Shown here: one piece after another, positions 34,078 through 47,139 of the stretch
Position numbering within the stretch: the stretch's first letter is position 1
Layout of the letters: each line of letters opens with the position of its first letter
Source of the DNA: Laguncularia racemosa
Taxonomy: Eukaryota; Streptophyta; Magnoliopsida; Myrtales; Combretaceae
Direction of reading: 5' to 3'
DNA: 64,000 nt
Assembly (NCBI GenBank): GCA_037954665.1
Contig: JBBMOL010000289.1
Coordinates: 558,001-622,000 of the forward strand
Position numbers and translations under genes: made by a program
The notes under the pieces: model-generated
What the model was told of the DNA's origin: nothing
The model's input: the letters and a program-made list of their open reading frames with translations, nothing else
The model's database searches: none

Positions 34078-35120
34078 TTTTTTTTTTTTAGCCAATCAAA
34101 TGAGATTATATTGGTAAACTCATGAACAAAGTACAAATCTCGGTACAATCTATCTCTGAGTTATAAGAAGAGTCTTTTGGTAGGATAGATTTTAAAGTTA
34201 AAGGAAATGTAAATAACCAATCACTTAGATAAGATTGTGTTCTAGTCCATGTTACTACCCAATTTGCTGCTTCATTAGCCTCTCGCCTAATTAAGCTGAA
34301 CTTCATTAACTTGAAACTAGGTATTAAGGTTTCCATATCATGCATGAATGTGTACAACTGCCATGGAGGGTTTGATGTAGATGTTAGAGACTAAAAAATA
34401 ATTTCACTTTCCATTTGGAGAATGACTTCTATTTAACCCTTTTACATAATATGTAGCTGCCAGTACAACTATTGACTCAACAAAAATAGGTGAATTTGCA
34501 AAGCATACCCTTTCTCCTCCACCACAAACCTATCCTTTAGAATTGTGTGCCACAAAACCTATTATTGCATCACCTGTAGACGGATTATATGATCCATTTG
34601 TGTTTAATTTTATGAAATTACCTTACGGGTTGTTCCATTGCGCATAAACTATGTGCCTGTATGGATATCTTGAATGTTGTGACTACTATGAGCTTGGGTG
34701 AAGCTTCGTGTTTCATTACTTCTATTGTCATTAGCTTTGGATGAATGTTGTGGATCTCTCTCATACTCTTCATTAGGTTGTTTCATTTGTAGATGTAGCA
34801 TTTGACATTTTTTTTGCTTAAAACCAGCTCAATTTCTTCTATTGCCTTACTGCAAATTCTTACTATTGCATTAACATTTGGTTTTGTCTTGTTGACAACA
34901 ACTTTTCATCTTTCCTTCTACAAACACCACATGATTGTACAAAACTTGGCAAATAGAACATCACTCTCCCACTTATTTCTAACCACTCCATCTAAACATA
35001 ATAGCAACCATTTATTTAAGGAGCTGACTCTTTGTACATTAACTCTAATGCCTAACACTGCAAACCATATTGGTATGGTTATTAAATACAACTTGACTAG
35101 GAAAAATGTCACACTTTGAT
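34078..35120 (-). pseudogene. LINE (L1-type) 3' fragment with RNase H
   Basis: On the minus strand a degraded zf-RVT to RNase H region reads KFCTIMWCL, then a stop and KERKVVVNKTKPNVN, then KLNTNGSYN-like words from shifted frames. It ends with FSLIRREANEAANWVV, the typical end of the RNase H found in plant L1-type LINE ORF2. Beyond the coding part is a TTTGATTGGCT 3' end and a poly(A) tract, which on the plus strand is the T run at 34078-34089. It is 5' truncated, as LINE copies usually are, and broken by frameshifts and stops. Confidence 0.7.
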
Positions 35121-36085
35121 TCCATTAAATATAGTCTTAATTTAGATTGTAAATAATATAGTTATTGGGTATGACATGAAATATAGAGAGGACAGTGATG
35201 ACTCAACATAGAATTCATCACTCTCTTGGACTAGGGAGTCAATATTCATGGCCACTTGGTTGAAATAAGAGTAACTTGTAAATGCATGGCTATGATAAGT
35301 TTTATCGAGTCTAATTTATTCCAATAACTAAGAAAAATAATTAAAAATAGATGATGTAGCATGCAATAGTTTAATCAGAATATCTTTAATGAAGAGATTT
35401 AATTAAGCAGTAATCAGTTCATAATAGTTTATAGTTCATGATCTTTCTATCATGTTGGATGACTAATAATTGTTACTAAATGGTTATCATGGTTTGTGTT
35501 TGGATGAGCATTGCCTTCGTGTATGGAAACCTAGAGGATTGCACACAAGAACACGATTAATGGGAACAAGTTAAATGATTAGAGATTTCGGTGATACTAA
35601 GATTATGTCAATAATTATTTTGGGATTAGAGTTGAATATATTTTGAAATAATGGAACAATTAATGGAAGCAATTAAATAATAATGAGATGCATTATGGTA
35701 ATAATAATAAGAGTAATGCATTGGAATAAAGAATATGAAAAGTTTAAGTATTGAAAACCCTTTTTCATTACTTTATTCCCTTCATCTAATATCTTGTATA
35801 AAACGTGTAGAAACTTTAACATACATCCTTTTGGTTTTAATATTCCTATGACCACGGATGAAAATCGAACAACAATATCATACATTGTGCTTCCTAAAAT
35901 TATAATTCTAATATGAGATACCTAGTAGTATAAAGGATTAAGATTAGTTCTTGTTTTCATGTATATGGATACCACTAGAAGGATTACGTTTGGAATTCCT
36001 GTGTTGAACGCAATTTTATAAGAAGCAAAATGGGTGATGAATTGTGCTTGAACTCCATCATCAAGAGGAGATGGTACTTTTCATT
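35121..36085. other. AT-rich DNA, probably partly a copia LTR
   Basis: A primer site at 36814 implies an LTR ending at 36812, so part of this stretch and 36684-36812 should be that LTR. Its start was not found, because the matching 3' LTR could not be identified. Confidence 0.3.
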
Positions 36086-36683
36086 AGAGTTGTTCATTAA
36101 ACTAAGTCGAACTAAATTGAATTGTATAAAACTGTAAAATGCAATTCTTTTACATTTCGGTTCGGTTTATGATTTGATTTGAAGGGTTAAACTGAACCAA
36201 ACTACTTAAACTTGAATTGAGCCACTTTTTTTAATTAAAGAATAAAAATTAGGTAACATTTTTTAGTTTTAAACCTCATTAACATTTTTGAATACCCTTA
36301 ATAATTAGCTCTTTTTTATCAACTTTCATTTTACTCTCAATCTCTATAGTCAATTCCCTTTCCTACCTCCATCCCTCATCTCTCAAGCAAATTAATGTAC
36401 TTTTACTATCATCTAAGATGTAATGCAATTGTGATATGATATTATTTCACTTACATTCTTGCATAATACTTCTTAATTTGAATATTAATGTTTGCTTAAA
36501 AACCTTGTTAACTATTAGTATTATTTACTAAAATAAGATATTTTTAAAAGTAATTCGATTTGGAACTTTGAATTGTTAAAAGGAGCTTGGTGCATTAAGG
36601 GTTTAAACTAACCATTTTAAATATGGTTTGGTTTAGTTTAGTTTGATCCTTGAGCTGAATCGAATTGAACCATAAACACCCTT
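36086..36683. mobile_element. hAT-like MITE
   Basis: It is flanked on both sides by ACTTTTCATT (36076-36085 and 36684-36693), which contains an 8-bp hAT-type target duplication. The left end AGAGTTGTTCAT resembles the inverted right end AAGGGTGTTTAT. The interior has AACCGAAC-like words common in such elements (for example TTCGGTTCGGTTTATG). Non-coding. It sits inside the LTR that ends at 36812. Confidence 0.72.
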
Positions 36684-36813
36684 ACTTTTCATTATAAAAA
36701 AGGTATTTTCTTATAATCTTGTTATTTTTATTTTACGTCACATGGACTTTAAGATCAATTTTGCAAAGTTTTTTAAATTCCACCGTGTTTCTCTTATCTA
36801 CAAAACCTAACAA

Positions 36814-36826
36814 TGGTATCAGAGCC
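36814..36826 (+). promoter_or_regulatory. Primer-binding site of a plus-strand LTR element
   Basis: TGGTATCAGAGCC follows the LTR end AACCTAACA (36812) after one base. It fits the copia remnant downstream on the same strand. Confidence 0.75.
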
Positions 36827-36906
36827 TCTTATGTACATGTAAAATGTTGTTAGTATGAGTATAGAATTAATTCATAGAATATTTGCTTATAATCTTGATT
36901 AGTATT

Positions 36907-37212
36907 GGATTAATTTTTCAATTAATGTCGCATTTGGTACCTAGACTTTATCCATTTTTACAATTAACTACTTAAAGTTTAGAAGTATCAATTTTTTACT
37001 TATAAACTTTTCATGGTTATTTATAATACTTGAATGGGGCAACTAATTATAAAAATTGGAAAAGTTTAGGTGATTAATTATAAAAATAGACAACGTTTAG
37101 GAAGTTAATTGCAAAAATAGGCAAAGTTCAAGTTGTAACTTGATACTTTGAAATTTCGGATAATTAATTGCAAAAATTGACAAAGTTTAGGTATTATATA
37201 TAATGTTAATCC
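36907..37212 (+). repeat. Foldback MITE-like repeat, copy 3
   Basis: It starts GGATTAAT and ends GTTAATCC, with long inverted arms (GGTACCTAGACTTTATCC against GACAAAGTTTAGGTA). It is opposite in orientation to the copies at 30.2 and 32.2 kb. It lies in the leader of the copia remnant. Confidence 0.75.
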
Positions 37213-38479
37213 TTGATTTTTCAGCATGTTTTGTTATGAATCATGGTTGGTTTTTTTTTTTTTTTTTTTGGGTATTAGCTCTTCATATCCAATCTTTCAA
37301 TTGTTTAGAGTACAATTATTTCATTTGTAACTTTTATACCCTAAGGCAAAAACATTGAATAAAATCTCTATGTGATAATCAAATAATTTTTTTAGCTATT
37401 CATGAAAATTTTAATGTTTGCTTTTGATGGAATTAATCTTCTACAACTTTGTAGATTTTAACATCAATCGTATGACTTTTCTTATTAACATGAAAAATAG
37501 TTTAAAGAAGAGGCATGGTATATGTTTTGTTAAATGAATAAGGAAATTAGAAGTGAATGTATTACTAGTTCAAAAGCAATTCACATATTGATTCTTCTAT
37601 ATTGCTTTGGCATTGTCTAGGGCATGGATGTTAGTTATGTCAGACTGAGAAATTTTCATAAATATAAAAATAAGTATAGTTGTTTATGAAAATTTGGTTT
37701 ATTTTATTAATCCCAAGTTTATATCAAGATTATAACAATTATTTTGAATTAATTGACTAGTATTGTTGTGTAGTTTATGATTTTTTTTCTTTGTACGTGA
37801 TCATGGGGCCTATGATTAAATGGATTGTGTAAATGTTTTTGGTTTATTAAATAGGGCCCATTTGCCTTTCCAATGGGTTGAACCTGAAAAACTATTGTAA
37901 TGTTTTTTAAGGTTTGCAAGGCCAAAGTATGAGTTCCATTTGTACGTTTTTTTCCTTTTAAATGGGTGTTTCAAGATTTAGAAATTTTAGTACTATAACC
38001 CTCAAGTATGGGCTTAGGCTCTAGCCCATACTCCTTTTAGATGGCCCATGATCATTGCACTGTTGTTTTATTGTTTATTTATTTGTTGTATAATGAGTAT
38101 TGTTGATATTGATTAGTAATAGTATAGTTACTAGGTGAGACATAATTAAACTATTAATTTGTTAGCTCAGCTAAGATTAACAATTTAATGGGAGAGTCAT
38201 GGGTTTTAAAATATGGAGTTATTTTAAAGAGTTACCAGCCCAACAGGAAATCCTAAAGTCATATAAACTTATAATTACCAAGTTAATTAAGGCTAACCAA
38301 CAATAATATATATGTAGGTACAACTTAGATTTGTGTGTTTTAATTTTATTTGAGATTTTGTATCCACTGGAGAACCTTCCAATGGGGTTCTCTGAAATGG
38401 GGCTATTAGATTTGAATAAAATAGTGAGAGCTTTTATAAAGACCTTTTTTTTTATTAAATGAATTATTCATAAATACTA
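37213..38479. other. AT-rich leader-like DNA
   Basis: A long T tract is at about 37251-37270. Nothing coding was recognised. If the primer site at 36814 belongs to the copia remnant, this is insertion-swollen leader. Confidence 0.35.
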
Positions 38480-40720
38480 AAACTCTACATTTACTTTATG
38501 TAGATTTAAAATGGCAAACAATAACAACTTGTCATTATGATCTATACTTGATAAACATAATCTCTTCATTGAACCAAATTTCCTTGAATGGCTAAGGAAG
38601 TAAAAAATTGTCCTTAAGTAAGAAAGGAAATTGTCTATCCTAGAAGAGGAAGACATTAAAGAATTGGCAAAGATGTCACCATAGCAAAATATGAGCAATA
38701 TCAGAAGTGCTTCGAGGATTGTATTGATGTCCAATGTCTCATGCAATTTGCAATGTCATTTGAATTGTAGAAGTGGCATGATAATATGTTTGTAAGAGAG
38801 ATATATGCTCACTTATAGCAACTATTCAAAAAGAGTGCTAAGGTTGAGTAGTATAATACGTCCCAGGCCCTAATTGTAACATGGCTGAAGGGAGTCAAGT
38901 TAGGTCCCATGTACTCCAGATGATAGAATACATAGAGAGGGTTGAGAGCTTAAGCTCGAAGTTAGAGGACAACCTGGCCATCGATTTGATATTGCCTTCT
39001 CTACCAGATTCATTCTCCTAATTTGTCATGAATTCCAACATGAATAGTATGGAGAGGTCTCTCACAAACTAGCATGCTACATTAAGGATAGTAGAAAAGG
39101 ACATGAAGTCCAACTCAACAAAACCTTAGCAAGTTCTAATAATTGATAAGTCTAATAAGAGAGAGGCTAGTGGAAATGATAATTCCAAGTTTAAGCAAGC
39201 AAAGAAAGGTGGGTAGCCTAAGCTGAAGAAGGGGCAACAAAGGCCTAATTAAGATGAGAAGGATGAAGTCCACATTCATTGTGGCAAGAAGGGCCACTAG
39301 AAGAGAAATTGTATTCAATTCAAGAGAAAGATGTCAAAGGAGGGTAACAACTCAAGTATCTTTATGGTTGAATGAAATCTTTGTGTTTCTTTTGCATGGG
39401 TCGTAGATATAGGGTGTGGTTCTCATATCTATGTTAACTTGTAGGGTCTAAATGAGTGTAGGAAGTTGTCTAAAGGAGAAGTGGACCTACGAGTAGATAA
39501 TGGAGCTAGAGTTGCTACTACAACTGTAGGAACTTATACCATTTTTTTACCTAATGGACTTTTATTAGAATTAGATAGTTGTTACTATATTCCTAGTTTT
39601 ACCATGAACATGATTTTAGTGTCATATTTAGATATGAAGGGACTTGTTTTTGAGTTAAAAAACCAAAATTGTTCATTTTATTTGAATGACATGTTTTATG
39701 GTGACAAAATATTGGTTAACGGTCTTTATATTCTTAATACTAGTAATATTATTCATTACATTAAGGCTAAGAAATAGAAAATGTGTGATTTAAATTTAAC
39801 TTACCTATGGCATTGTAGACTTGGCCATGTAATTGAGAAATGCTTAGCTAAACTTCATTCCGAAGGGAATTTGAATTCATTTGCTTTTAAATCCATAGAT
39901 ACATGCGAAGTATGTTTACAATGAAAAATGGCTAAGAAACCTTTTACCAAAAAATGTGAAAGGGCAAAGGAGTTATTAGAACTCATATACAGTGATGTGT
40001 GTGAGCCACCATCAACTTAAGTTAGAAGTGGATTTTATTACTTTGTGACTTTTACTAATGATTTAAGTAGTTATGGATATATCTACTTAATAAGGTATTA
40101 GTAAGAAACTTTTGAGAAATTTAAAGAATTTAAAAGTGAAGTAGAAAATCAACTTTACAAGAAGATAAAAACACTTTGAAGTGATAGAGGTGAAGAATAT
40201 CTCAACAAAGAGTTCATTGACTACCTAAAAGAGTGTGGAATAGTTTCAAAATTAAACCTCTTGGAATACCATAGTGGAATGGTGTTTCAAAAAGGAGGAA
40301 CCACACCCTAATGGATATAATTAGGTCAATGATAGTCACGCGAGTCTTCGTTTGACCTTTTGGGGTTACACTTTGGAAACAACAACATATACACTTAACT
40401 GAGTTCCAATTAAGGCTATAGATAAGACACCATATGAACTATGGTTAGGAAAGAAACCTAATTTGCCTTATCTTAAAGTTTGGAGTTACGATGCTTATGT
40501 GAAGAGTGGATTCTTTGATAAGCTTGCAACAAAATTTATTAAATGTACATTTTTTAGATATTCCAAAGAAACTAAGGTTGCTACTTTTATCTTGTAAGTG
40601 AGTGTAAAGTTTTTATTGTTCGATATGCTACATTCTTAGAGAGAGAGAGAGTTCATCTCCAAAGAAAGTAGTAAGAGTAGAGTAGATCTTTAAGAAATTC
40701 AAGATTTCATAAATAAGTTA
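38480..40720 (+). pseudogene. Ty1/copia gag-protease-integrase remnant
   Basis: The order of domains is copia-like. A gag-like region (LSILDKHNLFIEPNFLEW, 38510-38640) comes first. A degraded zinc knuckle follows (CGKKGH, then KRNC after a stop, about 39285-39312). A protease has VVDIGCGSHI in place of the usual D-T/S-G motif (about 39400). The longest open stretch (39466-39777) covers the protease end and pre-integrase (LPNGLLLELDSCYYIPSFTMN, FYGDKILVNGLYIL). Integrase follows with LWHCRLGHV, then SDRGEEYLNKEF (40180-40215), and YELWLGKKPNLPYLKVWSY in another frame. Reading stops near 40690 with no reverse transcriptase. Many stops and shifts show it is long dead. Confidence 0.8.
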
Positions 40721-43700
40721 GAAAATGAGCAATTGGATGTGGAGCAATTAGTTTTGAAAAACCCCAAACTAATAAATAAGGTCAATGAAATTAAAAGGGA
40801 AATTTTAAAGTTAATTAGAAGAGGATTTAAAAAATTCAAGGCCAAATTATTCAAAATGATCCTTTTACGCTTGGACTTGGTTTCATGGAAATTAACTTTG
40901 AAATAGGTCAGATCCTAAATAAAGTTCTAAGACCCTAATTAGGTAAATAAAATTCTTTAAGAATTATTTGAAGTTAAATAAGAAAAGAGAAAATATAGCC
41001 TAGAAAGTAATTTCACAAAATGACCAATTTGGCCCTAGACTTGATTTAAAGTCATTATAATTGATTGAAATCACTAAACAACTTAGTTAAAGTCATTTGG
41101 ATAATTTTAAATCATTAGGAGTAATCTCTTGAAATTTAAAGACAATTCATAAAAAATGACCTTTTTGCTCTTAAAGACAGTTTTATCATGTTTTGGACTC
41201 GAATTAGTTTAGAGACTCTAAATATAGCTTTAAGACTTTAATTAGGTACAGAAAATCATTTTCAAGTTATTTGGAGACGATTGGAAAAGAAAAATTTTAA
41301 TTTGAAGATCAATTGGGTAAAATGACTAAAATACTCTTAAGCTTAGTTTAATTAAAGAGTGACTAAATTCTTAAGTTCCTAAGAGTAAATTGGAAAAAAA
41401 AAAGATTTAGTTTACAGCTAAAAGTGGAGTGGGAAAATAAGAAAAATGAAAATGACATTTATGTAAAAAATAAGGACATATAATAGTAATTGACATAAAC
41501 CTTTAGGTGAAATAACTCTCATAGAACCCTTCTTAAACTAAAACCTTAGCTAAAGCCCTAGTAGTTATCAAGAAAACCATACCAACTTAAGTTAAATCTT
41601 CATATTTGCATAAATTTGGTGAATCAAATGAAGGCATAAGGAGGCCATTCAACTGGCCACCACCTTCATAGTCTAAAAGTGTGAGTTCTTTTTCAAGATC
41701 TAGGTATTTAACTAATGTTAGATTTAAATTTTACACTAAATCAACAAGTATAACTATTTGATACTAGGATTTTCTTGTAAAGTGAAACAAAACCCATTTT
41801 TAAAGGCTTAAAGGTTGATGGCATAGGAGGTTTATTTGGTTCAGTTTGATCTCCATCAAGGTAAGTTTAATACTAAGCTTGATTAGGCGATATAGGATGT
41901 TTAAAGATGATTAAGCAACATATGTAAGTGGTTGATTGTCACCTCCACAATGTAGATTAAATGTCTTTTGATGATGCTAGATTTTGATTAACAATTTAGG
42001 ATGATAAATATGTTGTTGTGTATTAGATTTGATGATAGAAATCAAGTTTGATGTATGATGATGTGCTAAATGCATAAGGGAGTGTAAATTGCTACTTTGA
42101 GATGCATTTTGGGACTTAATTTTTACTTAAAATCTCATTTAGATGATACAAGATGGTGATTTGATGATTGAAGTATGGGAATGTAAATTTAGGAGTAGTT
42201 TAGATGATGAATTTGATGTATATGGTAAGTTAGAGGTTGAATTTGATGATATTAATGAGTTGATAGATAAATTAGTTAAATTGATTGATGACCTTTGAAT
42301 TCCCAACAATTTCATATTGTATTAAAGGTGATAACTTAGGTTGAAGTTGAAGTTATATGATGAAAAGTAAGTGTGGCAAAGTTTAGGAATGATTTATGAT
42401 GAAACTGTGAATGATTGATCTTGAGATTATGATTTTTCTTACTTGATTGAATCGATATGTTTAATTATGAAAATCCATGAATTATTATCTTTAGTTTGAA
42501 TTAGTTTGGGTGAACTATATTTATTTGATGAATACGAATTTTTTTAGATGTAAAATGAGGCTTAGAAGTTAAGTTATGTTGTAAAAGAGCACATCAAAAT
42601 GAAATTGGATATATTGGGTGCGTTATAGAATTCTAGGTTTGATAAGGTGATTTATTGGACTTAAATATGAAATAAAAATGGTGTTTTGGACATAGAAAGG
42701 AATAGAAACAAGTGGACTTTGGTTTAGAGTGAATTGGACTTAAATTGGATAAATTATGGGCATTTAAAGGTATAAATTCATAACATAATGAAATTTGAAA
42801 AATCAAAGGCCCTAAAATGAATAAAATGAGGCTTTTTTTATATTAAAATAAATAGTGGCAGTAATAAGAGTTCAAATAGCTTTGGTTTCAATTAATTTAG
42901 GCTTAAACTAAATGAGTTATGATCCTTTGAAATTAAAACATTCGAGAGTGGCAAATTTGAATTAATATTGATTGATTTAATTAATTTAAGCCAAAGCTAG
43001 TCCAATTCCAAGTCGACCCATCTATATAGGCTCAAGGAGCACCCTCTCACTCTTGCCCATGGATAGCTTATATGATTAAACATAATTAAATTAATGGGGC
43101 TCAATTAACTTGACTACTCAAATTAAACCAAGATATGAATTAACTTAATAAGATGAACTTAATAATCTAATAGGCCTAAAACCTAAAACCTAGTTGAGCC
43201 CATTCCTCTTTAAAAGCTCATACCTTGTATAGGCTTCATCAAAATAAAATAACTAAATTGAGCCTCAAACCATATTAAGGCTTAAACTGAATTAAATGTG
43301 TAAAATAGACTAGATTTAAGCATACTAAAGTCAAATGGACTAGACTTAATAATAAAATAATATGGGCTAAAATTAGGCATAATAAGATAAAATGGGCTTA
43401 TATGAATCTAAAAGAACCTAAATGAGCCCAAAACAAAAAATTTACTTGGATCCATTTATCTTTAAGGTCCATACCCTAAATAGGCCCTAACGAGTTAAGA
43501 AACCTAAATGGGCCTTAAGCTCAATTAGACCTTAAATCAACTCAAAGACCTAACATCAAAAAGCATTATATTGATACATGACAAAGAAGTAGTTTTCTCT
43601 CTCCTTAGTTAAGAGTTTCTCTCTTCATCATCAGGATCCTCTACCCTATGGAAAGGGATTTAAGTCACTTGAAAAACCTGTTTATCATTGTCTCCCAATA

Positions 43701-43737
43701 AAATTAGCATCGTTAAACCTACTTGTTTAACACTAAA
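40721..43737. other. AT-rich repeat-like DNA, possibly old LTR
   Basis: Contains many GGCCTAAA and GGGCTTAAAT-like words, a style also seen at 62215-62720. That suggests both flank regions of the LINE stack belong to one older repeat, perhaps a long LTR. No coding region was recognised and no ends were found. Confidence 0.3.
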
Positions 43738-43884
43738 TTGCAAGAAATCCCTAAACTACCTTTAGCCCAAAAACCAAAATCACCACAAATTAAACCCTAA
43801 TTTGCATCAATTGCAAGAAATCCCAAAATTGCCTTTAACCTAAAAACCAAAATCTCCACAAACTAAACCCTAATTCACATGCTC
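43738..43884. repeat. Tandem duplication, 73-bp period
   Basis: Two copies beginning TTGCAAGAAATCCC at 43738 and 43811, with CAAAAACCAAAATC and AAACCCTAATT in each. Confidence 0.85.
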
Positions 43885-44152
43885 ACCCTATTCCACCTAA
43901 AACTAATTGAAGTCTCAATCTCCCAAGCTAGATTATCCTTTAGGCACACAATACCAAAACTTTAAACCCTAAACAACATTAAAATTCCTAACCTTAAACA
44001 AGCCCAAGCTTTATCAGCTCTCTTCATAAACAATATATGAAGGCCACAAAAATCAGAATAGTTGTGTGTGTTTAAAAGATTACCTATCCGAAGGAAGTTG
44101 TAGTAGTTCATCTAGATTTAAGATAAATCATTCGATTAAATTTGTTTTACGT

Positions 44153-44810
44153 ATAGTTGTTAAAATTGCGATTCTACCCATATAATTTCATGAGTTTATG
44201 ATTTTAGGAGATCTTTTCGAGTTGACTCAAGTATAAAATTGTTTCCATACAAATTGTGGTAGAATCATATGTCTACACATAAAATTGATAAAATCTTACG
44301 TTTTTAACCGAGTTTATCGATTTTACATATTTTAGTTAAATGAGCTAAAAAATAAAAATACAACATAACTTTCACAAGATATGAACATTATTAGTTCTTT
44401 AAAAGAATTAAAATTATAATATAAGGTAATGTTAATAGTAATATCAATAATGATGTTGGTATTGATGATAAAGAGGTTGGTAATTTTTTTTCACATTGTA
44501 TTTTATTGTTATAATTCATTTTATATTGGTATTATTATTTATATTGTAGTTTTATATATTAACTTAACAACTTATACTAATTTATTTATACTATAAGTAT
44601 GTAATTTTTACTATAAATTATAACTAAAATTTATATTAAATTTCTTTATTCCATCTTATATTTCATTTTTTTATTAATGATTATAGTAAGCATATCTATT
44701 ACTTTTAAAAGTTATTTTACATAAATTATAGAAACTTACGTTTTACATTCCGACTCTACAAACTCTCTACTAATTCTAAGTAGAATCATGAGTTTCATAA
44801 CCTTGGTTCT
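44153..44810. repeat. Possible MITE with degenerate inverted ends
   Basis: The left end AGTTGTTAAAATTGCGATTC resembles the inverted right end GGTTATGAAACTCATGATTC. The interior is AT-rich. No matching target duplication was found. Confidence 0.35.
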
Positions 44811-45027
44811 ATGCATAAATCATGTCTCTATTTCTATTTTCCTAGTTTTATTTTTCAGATTTAGGAGGAAAGTTCTTAGGTGTCTGCCATGACTTGTTTG
44901 ATTTTAGTGCATTTGTTGTATTTCGTTTCTATCTTTGTTTATACAAAGTATCTTTGGTTTAGTTTTAGTCTTGTAATTATTTTGTTTGTTGTGTCTTGTC
45001 CTTAGTACCCTTAGTGTCCTATCTTAG

Positions 45028-45740
45028 ATGGAAATGCTAAACCAAAGCCCCACTTCTAAACAAAATAATGTTGATGAAGGAGTATTCCTGCAAGTGATCG
45101 ATTTAAAGACCACACTTGATAGTGTCTTAGCTTCCAAAGTTGTGGTACTTAGAAAACTGGTTTCAAACAAAGCAAAGAATAAGGCTTCAAGATCTCCATC
45201 ATCAAGAAGTAGTGGAAAAATTATAGCCCTATGGAAGTAGTAGCAATAAGAGTAAATACATATGTTTGTACCTTTGAAAACAAATTGAAGGCATTAAAAG
45301 TCATCAATGAAGGCTCATGGAACATTATGGGGAAGCTATCGGTATTAAGGAAATGGGAGCCACATTTGAAAATGGAAGAAGTAAACCTTGATCTTTGTCC
45401 TTTCTAGGTTTAGATTCATGGATTAAGGTTAAACCAAATGATTGATAACAATGTGAAAAAGTTGGCATTATAATTGGAGATGTTATAGAGATGGAATTAG
45501 TGAAATTGAAAGGAGGAGCCATGAGGGATTTCTTGAGAGCAAAAGTAGAAGTGAATGTATCATGCCCCCTTAAAGTAGGGATTTAGGTTAGCTGAAGTGG
45601 ATAGGAAAGATACTTTGTAAAGTTCATATATGAAAAGTTACCAAACATTTGTTTCAAGTTTGGTAGAATGGGACATACTACAATGGGATGTGGGATACAA
45701 GGGAAAAACAAATTGGCTTGATTAGAGTCCACCAATAAAT
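45028..45740 (+). pseudogene. LINE ORF1 (DUF4283 plus zinc knuckle)
   Basis: The open start (45028-45240) is Ser/Lys-rich. Further on, KALKVINEGSWNIMGKLSVLRKWEP matches the RNA-binding-like DUF4283 region of plant LINE ORF1. The end reads FIYEKLPNICFKFGRMGHTTMGC, a zinc knuckle whose second Cys is Phe. Several stops and frameshifts lie between these parts. ORF1 of this type binds the element RNA. Confidence 0.72.
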
Positions 45741-46519
45741 GACTAATGATGGATAGTCATTAGCAACTTATTAGTCTAGTCCTCTTTAACAAAAGCCAAT
45801 TCTAGTGAATCGACTTATGTTGGCAACTTAATGCACTCTCTCTCGAAGGAGGGAATAATCTTCTAAAGCAAGCAATTGAAAACCCCCTAAATACACCTTA
45901 CATACCACCTTTCAAACACTCCTAAACCTGCAACACCCAAGCTTCTCAAGCACACACTATGCCTTATCCCTATATCTAAACCAATCTACTCTAAATAGAG
46001 AACCATTAAACTACTCCAAAACCTCACCAAGTTTATCTACATTAATAGGACTTGAGGAAATTACTAGCTTCAATAGACATTTTATCTCTGCAGTAACCAA
46101 CCTTTTGAACCCTCTGCCTTCTAAGATGCCCACAACACCAAGTTTTCCTTAACTAAATTATTTTGTGTAATCGATTCTCCCCCTCGACCCATTAAAACTA
46201 TTCCACCTCCAAAAAAATCTCCCTTCAACCTCATGCCAACTTTAAAAGCCTTATCAATCAAAAGGTTGGCTGGTGATTCTCCAATGGAAATGGCAAAAAA
46301 GGATTAAGGTTAGGCTATCTATAGAAGAATCAATACCCATGAAGGAAAAAGCCATAACCAATAGAGGCATCATGGTGGGAATTCTGAAGAGAAGGAAAGA
46401 GAAGAACCAATTCCCAAAGGGTGTTAAAGTTTCCTACAGGTAACTTGGTTGACAATCCCTTAGCTTTTAGATATGTACCAAGTGACCATGGTGGCGAGTT
46501 GGAACCTATCACCAAACAA

Positions 46520-46825
46520 CCATAATCATTTTATGTTTGAATTTTTAGGGTTTGGGGTCCTCCCTAGTAGTTCAACATTTAGAAAACCTCATTCTAAAGT
46601 ACAATCCAAGTATTGTGTATCGTATAGAAATAAAAAATAAAACCTTAAAATTGTCAAGGATTAAAAGAAGGTTATGATATGGTAATGAATACTATATCCC
46701 CTAGTAGGCATTTCGGGAGGCTTAGCATTATGGCGGATAGGTGATGTGAGTATTTCCATAAATGAGGCTAATAAAAACCATATTTTATCAATAGTATCAT
46801 GAGTAGATGTCTCCTTATTTCAAAT
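46520..46825 (+). pseudogene. LINE ORF2 endonuclease, first half
   Basis: It reads a degraded APE-type endonuclease start (GFGVLPSSSTFRKPHSK), then VGISGGLALWRIGDVSISINEANKNH, the usual GxSGGLAL motif region. The reading is cut at 46826 by the copia LTR and resumes at 56119. Stops interrupt it. Confidence 0.7.
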
Positions 46826-47116
46826 TGCTAATGATAAAAGTATTTGCAGTGTTTTTGATTAATTCAAGAAACATAATAGAAGGTGTTGTTGAAGAATTCT
46901 AGAGGAGCAGTTTCCGTTGAAGAAGAAAATCTAGAATTAGAAACTTTTATTCAATGAAGTAATTATGTAAAATGTTAGTTATTTTAGTTGTAAAATACTA
47001 CTATTTATACCTATTCCTAATGATATTATGTCGTGAATATATGACAAAGTAATTTTATTGTATATTACTATATTTTACTATATATTACTATGTGTAACTT
47101 ATAAAAAATATTAATA
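46826..47116 (-). repeat. 3' LTR of the copia element
   Basis: Matches 55816-56113 over its length (TTCAAGAAACA, GGTGTTGTTGAAGAATTCTA and TTATTCAATGAAGTAATTAT in both). A purine tract, minus-strand CTTTAGGGGAG, abuts it at 47117-47127. Confidence 0.9.
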
Positions 47117-47139
47117 CTCCCCTAAAGTTAGACATGAGG

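Noticed and set aside
45325..45522. Minus-strand frame in the LINE ORF1 region
   Set aside because: Opposite strand of recognisable LINE ORF1 sequence.
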